Shown here piece after piece: positions 8,599-17,187 of a stretch of DNA of 64,000 nucleotides. The translations under genes and the position numbers were made by a program. Source of the DNA: Polynucleobacter sp. 15G-AUS-farblos (GTDB lineage Bacteria; Pseudomonadota; Gammaproteobacteria; Burkholderiales; Burkholderiaceae); contig NZ_JACVOM010000004.1 of assembly GCF_018882445.1 (NCBI RefSeq), forward strand, positions 124,001-188,000. The letters are read 5' to 3'. Each line of letters begins with the position of its first letter. The stretch's first letter is position 1. The notes beneath the pieces were generated by a model. That model had not been told where the DNA came from and searched no databases. It was given only the letters and a program-made list of their open reading frames with translations.

Positions 8599-8715
8599 AA
8601 GATGATTCTCACACAGATTGTGACGGTCAGACTACCGAGCTTTCAAGCTTAGCTCTAGCTTGTGAAATGGCACTTTGCTATATTGAATCATCCTTACTCA
8701 TCGCAGGCAGAACAC

Positions 8716-10005
8716 ATGGACACTTTCTTTGACGATTGGCCCTTTTTAGGTCAACTGGCTCTCGTCCTCTTTTTACTCGCACTTTCTGGCTTTTTCTCGA
8801 TGGCAGAGACCAGCATGCTCTCCTCCAATCGCCACCGGCTGCGTGCTATGGCAAATGGAGGTAATGCAGGCGCCGCATTAGCAGAAAGACTCCTGAAGCG
8901 AATCGATTCACTACTTTCAGTGTTATTGATTTCAAATAATTTAATTAATACCGTATTACCGATTCTGGTAACAGGTATTGCGTTACATATTTTTGGCGAT
9001 AGTGGGCTTGTTTTATCGATTGCCACTTTGCTTGTAGCGTTCCTGATTATTGTCTTTAGCGAGATCACTCCTAAAGTGATTGGTGCGGCCTTCCCAGAAA
9101 AAATTGCTTCTAGTGTTGGCTGGTTCATCCTCCCGCTCACCTTTCTTTTTAAACCCTTGCTTTGGTTTATCAATAGCTTTGTTTCCGGATTGATGAAGGT
9201 TTCCGGACTCCAATCTTCATCTGACAGCAGAGCAATGAGCAAGGAAGAGTTGCGCAGCTTGGTTTTGGAGTCAAATCGTTTTGTCTCAAATCACCATCGC
9301 AATATCTTGCTAAATCTTTTCAACTTAGAAAACATTACTGTCGATGATGTAATGACGCCTCGTGCCAAGATTGAGCTACTTGATCTTTCTAGACCAATTG
9401 ATGAGGTAGTTCAACAACTAGAAACTTGTTATCACAATAAATTACCAGTATGCGATGGAGACTCTGAGCGCATCGTTGGCATTCTTTCTGTTAAGAAAGC
9501 GCTTTCTCTCTTGGGGGATACCGATCTTAAGCATGAAGACTTTAGATCCCTGGTAAATGAACCCTACTTTATTCCAAGCGGTACGCCTGTCCTACAGCAG
9601 ATGCAATTCTTTCAAGACAACCAGCAGCGCCTCAGTTTGGTGGTGAATGAGTATGGTGAGGTTCTGGGTCTAGTGACTTTTGAAGACATTGTTGAAGAGT
9701 TAATCGGAGAATTCACAACCTCATTTTCTAATCTCTCTACAGATCCTCATTGGCTGGCCGATGGCACCTATTTAGCCAGTGGTGCTGCCACTCTGCGCGA
9801 TTTAAATCGACTGCTTAACCTCAATCTTCCATTGGATGGGCCCCGCACTCTAAATGGACTTTTGCTAGAAAAGCTGGAAGCTATTCCCGATCATGATGTC
9901 AGCATCCGAATTGCTGGAATCGTGATGGAAATTGTTCAGTTTGATGATCAGGGTATTAAAACCGTCAAGCTTCATCGGCCTGTTTTGAACAATAGTCAAG
10001 ATTGA
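8716..10005 (+). CDS. CorC/HlyC-type membrane protein (CNNM, CBS pair, transporter-associated domain)
   Basis: The order of parts is a DUF21/CNNM membrane domain with about four helices (residues 1-190), a CBS pair (about 200-335) and a CorC_HlyC domain at the C-terminus (about 345-425). Family members are linked to magnesium or cobalt efflux and ion homeostasis; the substrate here is not shown. The ATG at 8716 (MDTFFDDWPFLGQL) is chosen because an AGG lies 8 bases upstream and the earlier 18 codons are not family-like. The stop overlaps the start of the pilus ATPase gene, suggesting co-transcription by proximity. Confidence 0.92.
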   Translation: MDTFFDDWPFLGQLALVLFLLALSGFFSMAETSMLSSNRHRLRAMANGGNAGAALAERLLKRIDSLLSVLLISNNLINTVLPILVTGIALHIFGDSGLVLSIATLLVAFLIIVFSEITPKVIGAAFPEKIASSVGWFILPLTFLFKPLLWFINSFVSGLMKVSGLQSSSDSRAMSKEELRSLVLESNRFVSNHHRNILLNLFNLENITVDDVMTPRAKIELLDLSRPIDEVVQQLETCYHNKLPVCDGDSERIVGILSVKKALSLLGDTDLKHEDFRSLVNEPYFIPSGTPVLQQMQFFQDNQQRLSLVVNEYGEVLGLVTFEDIVEELIGEFTTSFSNLSTDPHWLADGTYLASGAATLRDLNRLLNLNLPLDGPRTLNGLLLEKLEAIPDHDVSIRIAGIVMEIVQFDDQGIKTVKLHRPVLNNSQD

Positions 10006-11081
10006 GTGTTTCGCATGATGACTCTCTCATTATTCGCATCTGGTATGAAATCGCTCTACACGCGATTGAATCCAGGGCGAGTGATATTCATATTGAAGCA
10101 GGAAGACATAAAACCTTAGTTCGTCTCAGAGTAGATGGATTACTGCAAGAGTACGCCCATCATCCCCCAGAGCTACATGAACGCTTAATTACCCGAATCA
10201 AAATTCTGGCACGTTTGGATATTGCAGAAAAACGCTTGCCCCAGGATGGACGTCTAACAATAGGTCGTGATTTTTCAAGGCCAGACATTGATTGTCGAGT
10301 ATCGCTATTGCCAACCCTCTATGGAGAGAAGGCAGTTATTCGCATTCTGCCAAATCGAATTGAAGAGCTGGCATTGGACCAATTGGGTTTGCTTTCTGAG
10401 CAATTGGCTATTTTCAAAAATGCGCTTAGCCAAACCCATGGATTAATTTTAGTCACCGGGCCGACTGGAAGCGGCAAAACTCGAACCTTGTATAGCTGTC
10501 TACAAAGCTTAAATCAAAGCCATCGCAACGTATGCTCAGTAGAAGATCCCGTTGAAATACGCCTCCCGGGCATAAACCAAGTGACCTATCACCCACGCGC
10601 AGGCTTAGACTTTTCCACGATTATTCGCGCCCTACTTCGGCAAGATCCCGATGTCATCATGATTGGTGAAATCCGAGATAGGGCAAGCGCTGAGCTAGCA
10701 ATACAAGCAGCACAAACAGGCCATCTTGTCTTAAGCACTTTACATACGCGAAATGCACGAGGTGCACTAGCAAGGCTTCAAGCCTTAGGCATTGATCGAG
10801 AATCGATGGAATCCTGTGTGCGAAGTATTAGCTCCCAACGCCTTGTTCAGCGGATTTGTAGCCATTGTCAAAAAATAAAATCTACCGCTGATATGCCATG
10901 CAAGATCTGCAATGGGACGGGTTACTTTGGTCGCTTAGGAGTTCATGAAGTACTAAGCGATCAGCAGCTCATGATTTCAAATCTCCAATACCTCACGATG
11001 TATGAGGCCGGATTGCATCATGTACAGCAAGGATGGATCGAGCAACGTACGCTGGATGCAGAGGTGGGGACATGGTCTTGA
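10002..11081 (+). CDS. Type IV pilus/type II secretion ATPase (PilB/GspE family), short form
   Basis: This hexameric motor ATPase extends pili or pseudopili. It is 359 residues, about 200 shorter than usual PilB, because the N-terminal regulatory domain is absent. The core is complete: SRASDIHIE at the start, Walker A GPTGSGKT (about residues 153-160), Walker B DPDVIMIGEIRD (about 221-232), the histidine box LSTLHTRNA, and a zinc-type tetracysteine with CSHC and CKIC pairs (about 286-304). The only workable start is TTG at 10002, overlapping the previous stop, with no clear Shine-Dalgarno. Platform protein and peptidase genes follow directly. Confidence 0.9.
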   Translation: MSVSHDDSLIIRIWYEIALHAIESRASDIHIEAGRHKTLVRLRVDGLLQEYAHHPPELHERLITRIKILARLDIAEKRLPQDGRLTIGRDFSRPDIDCRVSLLPTLYGEKAVIRILPNRIEELALDQLGLLSEQLAIFKNALSQTHGLILVTGPTGSGKTRTLYSCLQSLNQSHRNVCSVEDPVEIRLPGINQVTYHPRAGLDFSTIIRALLRQDPDVIMIGEIRDRASAELAIQAAQTGHLVLSTLHTRNARGALARLQALGIDRESMESCVRSISSQRLVQRICSHCQKIKSTADMPCKICNGTGYFGRLGVHEVLSDQQLMISNLQYLTMYEAGLHHVQQGWIEQRTLDAEVGTWS

Positions 11082-12130
11082 AGCACAAGCTCTCCAAACA
11101 AGAGCAATTGCACTTTGCACAGCAATTGCTTTCTTTATTGCAGGCTGGTTTAGCCTTACTTCATGCGATCGAGTTGATTTATCAAACAGCCCCCAAGCCA
11201 TGGCGCCAATGGTTAAACACGATTCATCAGCAATTGAAGGCAGGCAATAGCTTATCCCGATGCTTACAAATGCAATCTCAGCGCTTCTCTGCGGAGTTTA
11301 TTAATTTAATTAGCGTGAGCGAACGCACTGGTGATATCGACCTCGCTCTTGCCACCATCTGCCAGCAACTAGAAGCACAAATCGAACTCAGGCGCAAAGT
11401 CCAACAGGCCCTTGCCTATCCCAGTATTACTTTATGCACATCGTTTACCTTGATGATCGTGATGATGGTTTGGGTTGTGCCAGTCTTTAAAGATGTATTC
11501 GCTCACTTTCAGGCTGATCTACCAGGACCTACACGATTACTCATACAGATCTCCTCACTGATTGAGCATTTCTATCTATCAATTGGACTAGGGCTACTGA
11601 GCTTCATAAGCCTTGCGCTACTGTGCTGGAAAAAATCGATTGCTATGCAAAAGAAGTGTGATCTTTTCAGTTTTCGCCTTCCGATTCTTGGCCGCTTATT
11701 GAGGCTGGCCACACTCACTTACTGGTGTCGAACCTTAGGCCATCTCGTCGCCTCTGGCCTATCTCTGCCAGATGCATTAAGAGTCACCGCCCAATCCTCA
11801 AACCACTGGATCAGCCACGATTACAGTGCAGAGATATTTAAGCACTTAACCAGAGGATGGCCATTAGGAGAAGCCTTGAGGCGCGCAGATCCAAACCACA
11901 CACTCTTTGATATTGAAACCCTCCAACTACTCAGAATTGCTTCTGAAAGCGGATCCCTGCCCGAGATGTTACGTAAACGCGCCAGTATTCTGGGGGATGA
12001 ACTGAGTAACCGCCTGAATACGCTGAGTCAAACACTAGAACCCCTTTTAATCATGATTGTGGGGATAATGATCGGAAGCTTAGTCATCATTCTGTATCTC
12101 CCGATTTTTAACCTTGGACAGATTGTGTAA
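11072..12130 (+). CDS. Type II secretion/type IV pilus platform protein (PilC/GspF family)
   Basis: This inner-membrane protein couples the ATPase to pilin assembly. It is 352 residues, with two related T2SSF domains: one near residues 15-125 and one near 215-335. Three membrane helices include a C-terminal one (LLIMIVGIMIGSLVIILYLPIF). The ATG at 11072 is preceded by GAGG and GGGG. It overlaps the ATPase gene by 10 bases, so translation is probably coupled. An earlier in-frame ATG at 11033 lacks a family-like N-terminus. It is somewhat shorter than typical PilC (about 400) at the N-terminus. Confidence 0.9.
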   Translation: MVLKHKLSKQEQLHFAQQLLSLLQAGLALLHAIELIYQTAPKPWRQWLNTIHQQLKAGNSLSRCLQMQSQRFSAEFINLISVSERTGDIDLALATICQQLEAQIELRRKVQQALAYPSITLCTSFTLMIVMMVWVVPVFKDVFAHFQADLPGPTRLLIQISSLIEHFYLSIGLGLLSFISLALLCWKKSIAMQKKCDLFSFRLPILGRLLRLATLTYWCRTLGHLVASGLSLPDALRVTAQSSNHWISHDYSAEIFKHLTRGWPLGEALRRADPNHTLFDIETLQLLRIASESGSLPEMLRKRASILGDELSNRLNTLSQTLEPLLIMIVGIMIGSLVIILYLPIFNLGQIV

Positions 12131-12630
12131 TGGGTATTTTGAATACCGTTGATTTCATTCGCATGGCACTCATACTAGTATTGCTCTATCTCAGCTATAT
12201 AGACCTGCGCTCGTTCAGACTTCCAGATGTCATCACTCTGCCACTGATCATGGTAGGTCTATGTTTCAATGGATTTTCACCGCTTCATTTTGTCAATGTG
12301 GAAGATGCGCTTTGGGGTGCATTTCTAGGATATGCAGTACTTTGGTTTTTGAATGCTCTCTATCGATTTATCAAAAAGCAAGATGGCATTGGCATGGGGG
12401 ATGCCAAACTCTTGGCAGCCCTAGGGTCTTGGTTAGGCTGGAATGTATTACCCAGTCTGCTGCTCATTGCCTCATTTGCCGGAATTATTGGTGGCTTAAT
12501 CTACCTGCAATGGAAGCAGCAAAATACTCGCAACGCATTTCCTTTTGGACCATTCCTTGCCTTTGCTGGCATTATTGAGTTGTTATGGCCACAGATCATT
12601 CCACACCTACTGCTGGGCAGCCTCAGTTAA
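12130..12630 (+). CDS. Prepilin peptidase, A24 family, peptidase domain only
   Basis: This membrane aspartyl protease cleaves type IV prepilin leaders. The two catalytic aspartates are seen in YIDLRSFRLPD (about residues 21-31) and in GMGDAKLLAALG (about residues 91-102). It has about five to six hydrophobic helices. At 166 residues it lacks the N-terminal methyltransferase domain and four-cysteine motif of standard PilD (about 280 residues), so it may cleave without N-methylating. Start and stop codons overlap the platform gene (TAATG). No pilin gene is in the window. Confidence 0.88.
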   Translation: MGILNTVDFIRMALILVLLYLSYIDLRSFRLPDVITLPLIMVGLCFNGFSPLHFVNVEDALWGAFLGYAVLWFLNALYRFIKKQDGIGMGDAKLLAALGSWLGWNVLPSLLLIASFAGIIGGLIYLQWKQQNTRNAFPFGPFLAFAGIIELLWPQIIPHLLLGSLS

Positions 12631-12641
12631 GCGAATTAAAA

Positions 12642-13271
12642 ATGCGCTTACCGCTCATTGGATTAACGGGGGGTATTGGCTCAGGCAAAACTGCCGTTAG
12701 CGATTTATTAGCTCAACTAGGAGCTGGTGTGATTGATACCGACCTGATTGCACATCACATTACCGCCCCCGGAGGATGTGCTATCCCCCCAATTCAAACG
12801 TATTTTGGCGCTGACTTTATAGACAGCAATGGCGCTTTAGATAGAAGCAAAATGCGTTCTCTGGTTTTTCAAAACCTCGATGCCAAAAAAGCCCTTGAAG
12901 CCATTACTCACCCCCTGATTAAGCTAGAGACTATCAAACTAGCCAAACAACTTGCAGATGACGGCTTTCCCTACCTGGTTTTTGTAGTTCCACTTCTAGT
13001 GGAGTCTGGGAACTGGAAAGGTCAAATTGACCACTTGGTTGTTGTGGACTGCCCAGTGGAGCTTCAAATTGAGAGGGTGATGCAGCGCAGCAATTTATCC
13101 AGGGCTGAGATTATGGGAATACTGAAGGCTCAGGCTACTCGCCAGGAGCGACTAGCAGTCGCCGATACCGTCATCGAAAATCAAGGCAAGCTTGCAGAGC
13201 TGCATCAGTCAGTCGAACAATTGCACCAAAAAATCCTCAGGATTCAGAAAGATAAGCTCAGTTCGTCATAG
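12642..13271 (+). CDS. coaE: Dephospho-CoA kinase
   Basis: CoaE performs the last step of coenzyme A synthesis, phosphorylating the 3'-hydroxyl of dephospho-CoA. The P-loop GLTGGIGSGKTAV is at the N-terminus (about residues 6-18). The DTDLIAH segment and the lid-region QRSNLSRAEI follow. The ATG at 12642 (MRLPLIGLTGG) gives 209 residues, near the family norm. The frame is open back to an ATG at 12585, inside the peptidase gene, which would add 19 residues. A Shine-Dalgarno is weak for both. The pilD-coaE-zapD order is common in proteobacteria. Confidence 0.95.
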   Translation: MRLPLIGLTGGIGSGKTAVSDLLAQLGAGVIDTDLIAHHITAPGGCAIPPIQTYFGADFIDSNGALDRSKMRSLVFQNLDAKKALEAITHPLIKLETIKLAKQLADDGFPYLVFVVPLLVESGNWKGQIDHLVVVDCPVELQIERVMQRSNLSRAEIMGILKAQATRQERLAVADTVIENQGKLAELHQSVEQLHQKILRIQKDKLSSS

Positions 13272-13282
13272 AATATGGGCTT

Positions 13283-14035
13283 GTGATTGTTTACGAATAC
13301 CCCTTCAACGAATTAGTGCGAAGCATGCTTCGTCTGGAGTATTTGTTCGCCCGCTTTAATCACTTTAACCGCTCTGATGACCCCGAACTTCATCACAATG
13401 CGATCTCTGTTTTGTTTGATCTTGGTGATATTGGTTCCCGCGGCGATATTAAGTCACTCCTCTTAAAAGAGTTTGAGCGCCAAAAATACGGTCTCAATGG
13501 ACTCAAGTCTTCACAAAAGGTAGATCAAGAAGCGCTCACACAAACGCTTTCTGAAATTGATTCTGTTGCTAGCAGCATCAATAGCTCAATGGGCAGACCA
13601 AATCTTGCCATCTCCGAAAGCGAATGGTTAAACGCAATTCGCACCAGATTAAATATTCCGGGTGGAACTAGCCCAATTGATTTACCAAGTTATCACGCTT
13701 GGAAAAATAGTCCCTCGACTGAGCGCCGTGAACTCCTCGATAATTTTGTGACACCTCTTTTACCTTGGCAGGAAGCCTGCCAATTATTTTTACGTTTACT
13801 CCGCCAATCAGGCGAAGCAAAAGATGTAGTGGCACACAATGGATCCTTTCAGCAGGCACCTTCTGGGAAGGTATACCAATTGATGCGTTTAGCTGTGGAA
13901 GATGACACTCTTTTCTCAGAGATTAGTGCCAATAAGTATCTGCTCTCCATTCGCTTTCTAAAAGCTGATCGCGATAAAAAGGCACAGCTCGTCAATGTCG
14001 ATGTGCCATTCAAATTAACGCTTTGCCAATTCTAG
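13283..14035 (+). CDS. zapD: Cell division protein ZapD
   Basis: ZapD cross-links FtsZ filaments and stabilises the Z ring. The 250-residue protein matches the DUF1342/YacF family: MIVYEYPFNELVRSMLRLE at the N-terminus, DLGDIGSRGDIKSLLLKE (about residues 47-64), and a C-terminal beta-rich part with SIRFL. The start is GTG at 13283. It follows coaE by 11 bases. The 3' end overlaps the convergent NUDIX gene by 4 bases. The yacG gene, often found directly after zapD, is absent here. Confidence 0.94.
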   Translation: MIVYEYPFNELVRSMLRLEYLFARFNHFNRSDDPELHHNAISVLFDLGDIGSRGDIKSLLLKEFERQKYGLNGLKSSQKVDQEALTQTLSEIDSVASSINSSMGRPNLAISESEWLNAIRTRLNIPGGTSPIDLPSYHAWKNSPSTERRELLDNFVTPLLPWQEACQLFLRLLRQSGEAKDVVAHNGSFQQAPSGKVYQLMRLAVEDDTLFSEISANKYLLSIRFLKADRDKKAQLVNVDVPFKLTLCQF

Positions 14036-14448
14036 GGCAATAAATCCTTCAGACTTTCCAGCATTGGCCAAGCGGCCGGTAATAGCGGTTCAACTGAGGG
14101 TGTTTTAGCACCCAATAACTCCCAAGATAAAGCCTGACCCTCACAGCCCTGAGGAGTGCCCGACCATTGTCTGATCACACTTACGTGCAAGCGCACATAG
14201 GCGTGAGGATAGTCATGCTCAAGCACGGTTAACTCTTCGCTTGACTCAATCTCAATACCTAATTCTTCTTGTAGTTCACGTTTGAGGGCCTGAAAAACGG
14301 ATTCGCCTTTTTCAATTTTTCCCCCTGGAACTTCCCAGTAACCTGCGTAGGGTTTGCCTGCTGGTCTTTGGCCTAAAAGATAGCGGCCTTGCTCGTCCAG
14401 CAAAATGCCTGCTGCTACCTCGGTAACGGGTCGTTGATCAGCGCTCAT
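14032..14448 (-). CDS. mutT: NUDIX hydrolase, MutT-like (8-oxo-dGTP diphosphatase)
   Basis: MutT-like enzymes hydrolyse oxidised nucleotides such as 8-oxo-dGTP to prevent mutations. The full NUDIX box is visible as GGKIEKGESVFQALKRELQEELGIE (about residues 43-67), with the catalytic REXXEE arrangement. It is 138 residues, the usual MutT size. I use the ATG at 14448; the codon before it is a TTG. It probably shares a transcript with the DUF815 ATPase gene 15 bases upstream. Substrate specificity is inferred from the family and the zapD neighbourhood. Confidence 0.88.
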   Translation of the reverse strand: MSADQRPVTEVAAGILLDEQGRYLLGQRPAGKPYAGYWEVPGGKIEKGESVFQALKRELQEELGIEIESSEELTVLEHDYPHAYVRLHVSVIRQWSGTPQGCEGQALSWELLGAKTPSVEPLLPAAWPMLESLKDLLP

Positions 14449-14463
14449 CAAAATAAAACTGAC

Positions 14464-15321
14464 TCAAGAATGGGAACCAGCCCAATGTTTTGCAAACTGC
14501 CAGGCGACACGCCCAGAACGTGAGCCACGCTCTAAAGCCCATATCAATGCCTCAGATCGCGCTGCTTCAATCTGCGCAGTACTCAAACCAAAATGGGTAA
14601 GCCAATGCGCAACAATTTCTAAATACTCATCCTGTTTTGGAGGATAGAAAGAGAGCCACAAGCCAAATCGCTCAGATAAAGAAATCTTCTCTTCCACCAC
14701 TTCACCTGGATGAATCTCACCATCGTCTTGATGCACATAGCTCTCATTGTCTTTCATGTACTCAGGCAATAAATGACGACGATTAGAAGTTGCATAAATC
14801 AACACATTGTCGACTTGCGCAGAAACTGAGCCATCTAGGGCTGATTTCATGGCTTTATAGCCTGATTCGCCCTCCTCAAAGGACAGGTCGTCACAAAAAA
14901 CGATAAAGCGCTCAGGGCGCTCGGCCAAAATATCGGTGATATCAGCCAAATCCGCTAAATGCTCTTTTTCAACCTCGACCAAACGCAAGCCTTGACCTGC
15001 AAACTCGTGCAAGCTCGCTTTAATCAAGGAAGACTTGCCAGTACCCCTAGCACCAGTCAACAAAATATTATTAGCAGGCTTTTTTTGAATAAAGTTTTTC
15101 GTATTGTCCCGAATTGCATCGCGCTGGCGATCAATATTTTTAAGATCTTCGAAGGTAATATCGGAGACATGCTTTACTGGCTGCATAAAACCAATGCTGC
15201 CAAAAATACTATCGCGTCGACGCCATCTAAATGCTGTAGAAGATTTCCACTGCTCTTCCGTTAATGGCTTTGGCAGAAATGTTTCTAGATGAGTTAAGAG
15301 CTGCTCTAATTTTTCATTCAT
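14464..15321 (-). CDS. DUF815-family AAA-type ATPase
   Basis: This 285-residue P-loop ATPase belongs to a conserved family without a settled function. The Walker A motif GARGTGKSS lies near residue 91. A Walker B-like FIVFCDDLSFEEG follows near residue 139. ATSNRRHLLPEYM serves as a sensor-1-like segment, and SLSERFGLWLSF carries the probable arginine finger. It lies between argJ and mutT, 14 bases after argJ, so it is probably part of the same transcript. It could act as a remodelling ATPase; no partner is indicated. Confidence 0.88.
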   Translation of the reverse strand: MNEKLEQLLTHLETFLPKPLTEEQWKSSTAFRWRRRDSIFGSIGFMQPVKHVSDITFEDLKNIDRQRDAIRDNTKNFIQKKPANNILLTGARGTGKSSLIKASLHEFAGQGLRLVEVEKEHLADLADITDILAERPERFIVFCDDLSFEEGESGYKAMKSALDGSVSAQVDNVLIYATSNRRHLLPEYMKDNESYVHQDDGEIHPGEVVEEKISLSERFGLWLSFYPPKQDEYLEIVAHWLTHFGLSTAQIEAARSEALIWALERGSRSGRVAWQFAKHWAGSHS

Positions 15322-15335
15322 AATCTTGAGCGCTT

Positions 15336-16571
15336 TTAAGAACGATAGTCTGCATTAATTGAGACATAGTCATGCGATAAATCACAGGTCCACATTGTTT
15401 GTGTGGCGCTACCCCGGCCTAGATCAATTTTGACAGTAATTTCCGAAGCTTCCATTACTCGTTGTCCATCTGCCTCTTGATAGCTAGGGTTTCGGCCACC
15501 ATCTTTAGCAACCCATACATCACCTAACCACATCTGCACATTACCCACATCCAAATCAGTAATGCCGGCATATCCAATAGCGGCCAGGATGCGTCCTAGA
15601 TTAGGATCGCTTGCAAAAAAGGCGGTCTTAACTAAAGGCGAATGGGCTACTGCTTTAGCAACTAAACGGCATTCTTCCGAAGTCATACCGCCTACGACCT
15701 CAATCGTCATAAACTTCGTTGCGCCTTCACCATCACGCACAATCATCTGCGCTAATTTTCGGGCCAGCGCAATTAAAGCATCGCGTACTGTTGCATAGCT
15801 TGGATCTTGAATTGACTGAATCTGAACCGAGGATTGGCCAGTCGCCATAATGATGAAAGAATCATTAGTCGATGTATCGCCATCAATCGTAATGGCATTA
15901 AATGATTGATCCGCCACCTCACGAGTCAGATTACCTAATAATCCAGGTGCAAATCCAACATCGCTTGCAATGAAACCCAACATGGTTGCCATATTAGGAT
16001 GGATCATGCCAGCACCCTTACAAATACCAGTCATCGTCACAAGCCCTGCAGAAGTCTGAACAGTGGCTGAGCAAGCTTTTGGCTGGGTGTCGGTTGTCAT
16101 GATGGCCTCAGCTGCATCAAACCAATGATCTGCACTCAAGTTAGCAATGGCTTTAGGTAAGGCGGTAACAATTTTCTCTATCGGCAAAGGCTCCAAAATG
16201 ACACCAGTAGAAAACGGTAGGATTTGCTCTGGATTTAATTTCAGATCTTTTGCTAAGGCAGCGCAAGTCTCTAGGGCATGTTTCATGCCTTGCTCTCCCG
16301 TACCCGCATTCGCATTGCCGGTATTAACCACCAGCGCACGAATTTCCCCCTTCTGGCCCTCTTGAGCAAGGTGCTCACGACAAACCTGAACTGGGGCTGC
16401 GCAAAAGCGATTGAGCGTAAAGACACCAGCCACTTGAGAACCAGGAGCCAAGGTCATCACCAGTAAATCTTTGCGGTTGGGCTTCTTAATACCTGCTTGA
16501 GCGATACCCATCTCAAAACCCTTGATTGGCTTGAGATCTGATTTTTGAGGAAGAGCTAAGTTAACTGTCAT
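15336..16571 (-). CDS. argJ: Bifunctional glutamate N-acetyltransferase/amino-acid acetyltransferase
   Basis: ArgJ transfers the acetyl group from N-acetylornithine to glutamate, and may also use acetyl-CoA, in the cyclic arginine pathway. It is 411 residues. The autoproteolytic site is visible in [13 protein letters not shown] near residue 195; cleavage before the threonine gives the alpha and beta chains and exposes the nucleophile. GKGAGMIHP directly before it and TNDSF after it also match the family. Start ATG at 16571. The AOR gene cluster ends 33 bases upstream on the same strand. Confidence 0.96.
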   Translation of the reverse strand: MTVNLALPQKSDLKPIKGFEMGIAQAGIKKPNRKDLLVMTLAPGSQVAGVFTLNRFCAAPVQVCREHLAQEGQKGEIRALVVNTGNANAGTGEQGMKHALETCAALAKDLKLNPEQILPFSTGVILEPLPIEKIVTALPKAIANLSADHWFDAAEAIMTTDTQPKACSATVQTSAGLVTMTGICKGAGMIHPNMATMLGFIASDVGFAPGLLGNLTREVADQSFNAITIDGDTSTNDSFIIMATGQSSVQIQSIQDPSYATVRDALIALARKLAQMIVRDGEGATKFMTIEVVGGMTSEECRLVAKAVAHSPLVKTAFFASDPNLGRILAAIGYAGITDLDVGNVQMWLGDVWVAKDGGRNPSYQEADGQRVMEASEITVKIDLGRGSATQTMWTCDLSHDYVSINADYRS

Positions 16572-16604
16572 AGAGCACTGATTAAAGAAAGTAAAGGGAT
16601 CGAA

Positions 16605-16901
16605 CTAACCCCCACCTCTGCGAGTATAAAGATCAAATCGCTTTAGGGCTTCATCGCACTGGCTAGCACTCCAGTTTTCAGAAAAATAGAGTTTTAACTC
16701 CAAAACGGGTATGTGCAAAAGGGCAATTTTGCGGGCCGGCTTGATAACGCCAATCATTTCAAGCTTAGGACTGGGGGTGCTCAGCAAAACATTTCCATCA
16801 ATAACGAGCCTTGCATGTGGGTAAATAGTACCCAGAGCTTGTGGCAGCCAGCGCATGAGATCTTCTGGGGTGCAACCCATCTCTCTTAAATATTGTGGCA
16901 T
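16605..16901 (-). CDS. Small unknown protein ending in Gly-Gly-Gly, last gene of the AOR operon
   Basis: I do not recognise this 98-residue protein. It has no signal peptide or membrane helix. The middle part is a mixed alpha/beta stretch (KPARKIALLHIPVLELKLYF). The C-terminus reads YTRRGGG, an exposed glycine tail like those of MoaD, ThiS and ubiquitin-like proteins. It follows the MoaD-like gene by 22 bases in the same direction. A Shine-Dalgarno is lacking before the ATG at 16901. An in-frame ATG seven codons later has AAGAGAG close by and is an alternative start. Its position suggests a role in tungsten cofactor or AOR maturation, which is inference. Confidence 0.7.
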   Translation of the reverse strand: MPQYLREMGCTPEDLMRWLPQALGTIYPHARLVIDGNVLLSTPSPKLEMIGVIKPARKIALLHIPVLELKLYFSENWSASQCDEALKRFDLYTRRGGG

Positions 16902-16923
16902 TTAGTTCAGCACTACTGAGGGC

Positions 16924-17178
16924 TTAGCCCCCTGCAACAGGCGGGCAAATTGCCAATGCATCATTAGCCTTGAGGACATATTGGTTGCGTTCCTCGGGCT
17001 TGATATATACCCCATTCACCATCACCAAATGGGCAGATTTGCTCGGAATTTTATACAGCTCAATCATGTCGCCAATCGTACTGCCCTCGGCAACTTCAAT
17101 ATCAGCCTCAATCCCATTTTTTTTATTCGGAGGGAGATAGCTAGTCAAGCTAGCAAACAACTTTAAGGTAACTTGCAT
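16924..17178 (-). CDS. MoaD/ThiS-family sulfur carrier protein of the AOR operon
   Basis: This 84-residue beta-grasp protein ends in the canonical glycine pair (CPPVAGG), the site that is adenylated and thiocarboxylated. MoaD proteins deliver sulfur for the dithiolene of molybdopterin. A dedicated MoaD-like gene is typical of tungsten aldehyde oxidoreductase operons and probably serves tungstopterin synthesis for the adjacent enzyme. The N-terminal strand MQVTLKLFASLTSYLP and the DALAICPPVAGG end fit the family. It starts 9 bases after the FAD subunit gene. Confidence 0.88.
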   Translation of the reverse strand: MQVTLKLFASLTSYLPPNKKNGIEADIEVAEGSTIGDMIELYKIPSKSAHLVMVNGVYIKPEERNQYVLKANDALAICPPVAGG

Positions 17179-17187
17179 ACCTAAAGC

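Noticed and set aside
8751..9242. 163-codon open frame on the minus strand
   Set aside because: It is antisense to the CorC-type gene and has no recognisable domain or ribosome-binding site.
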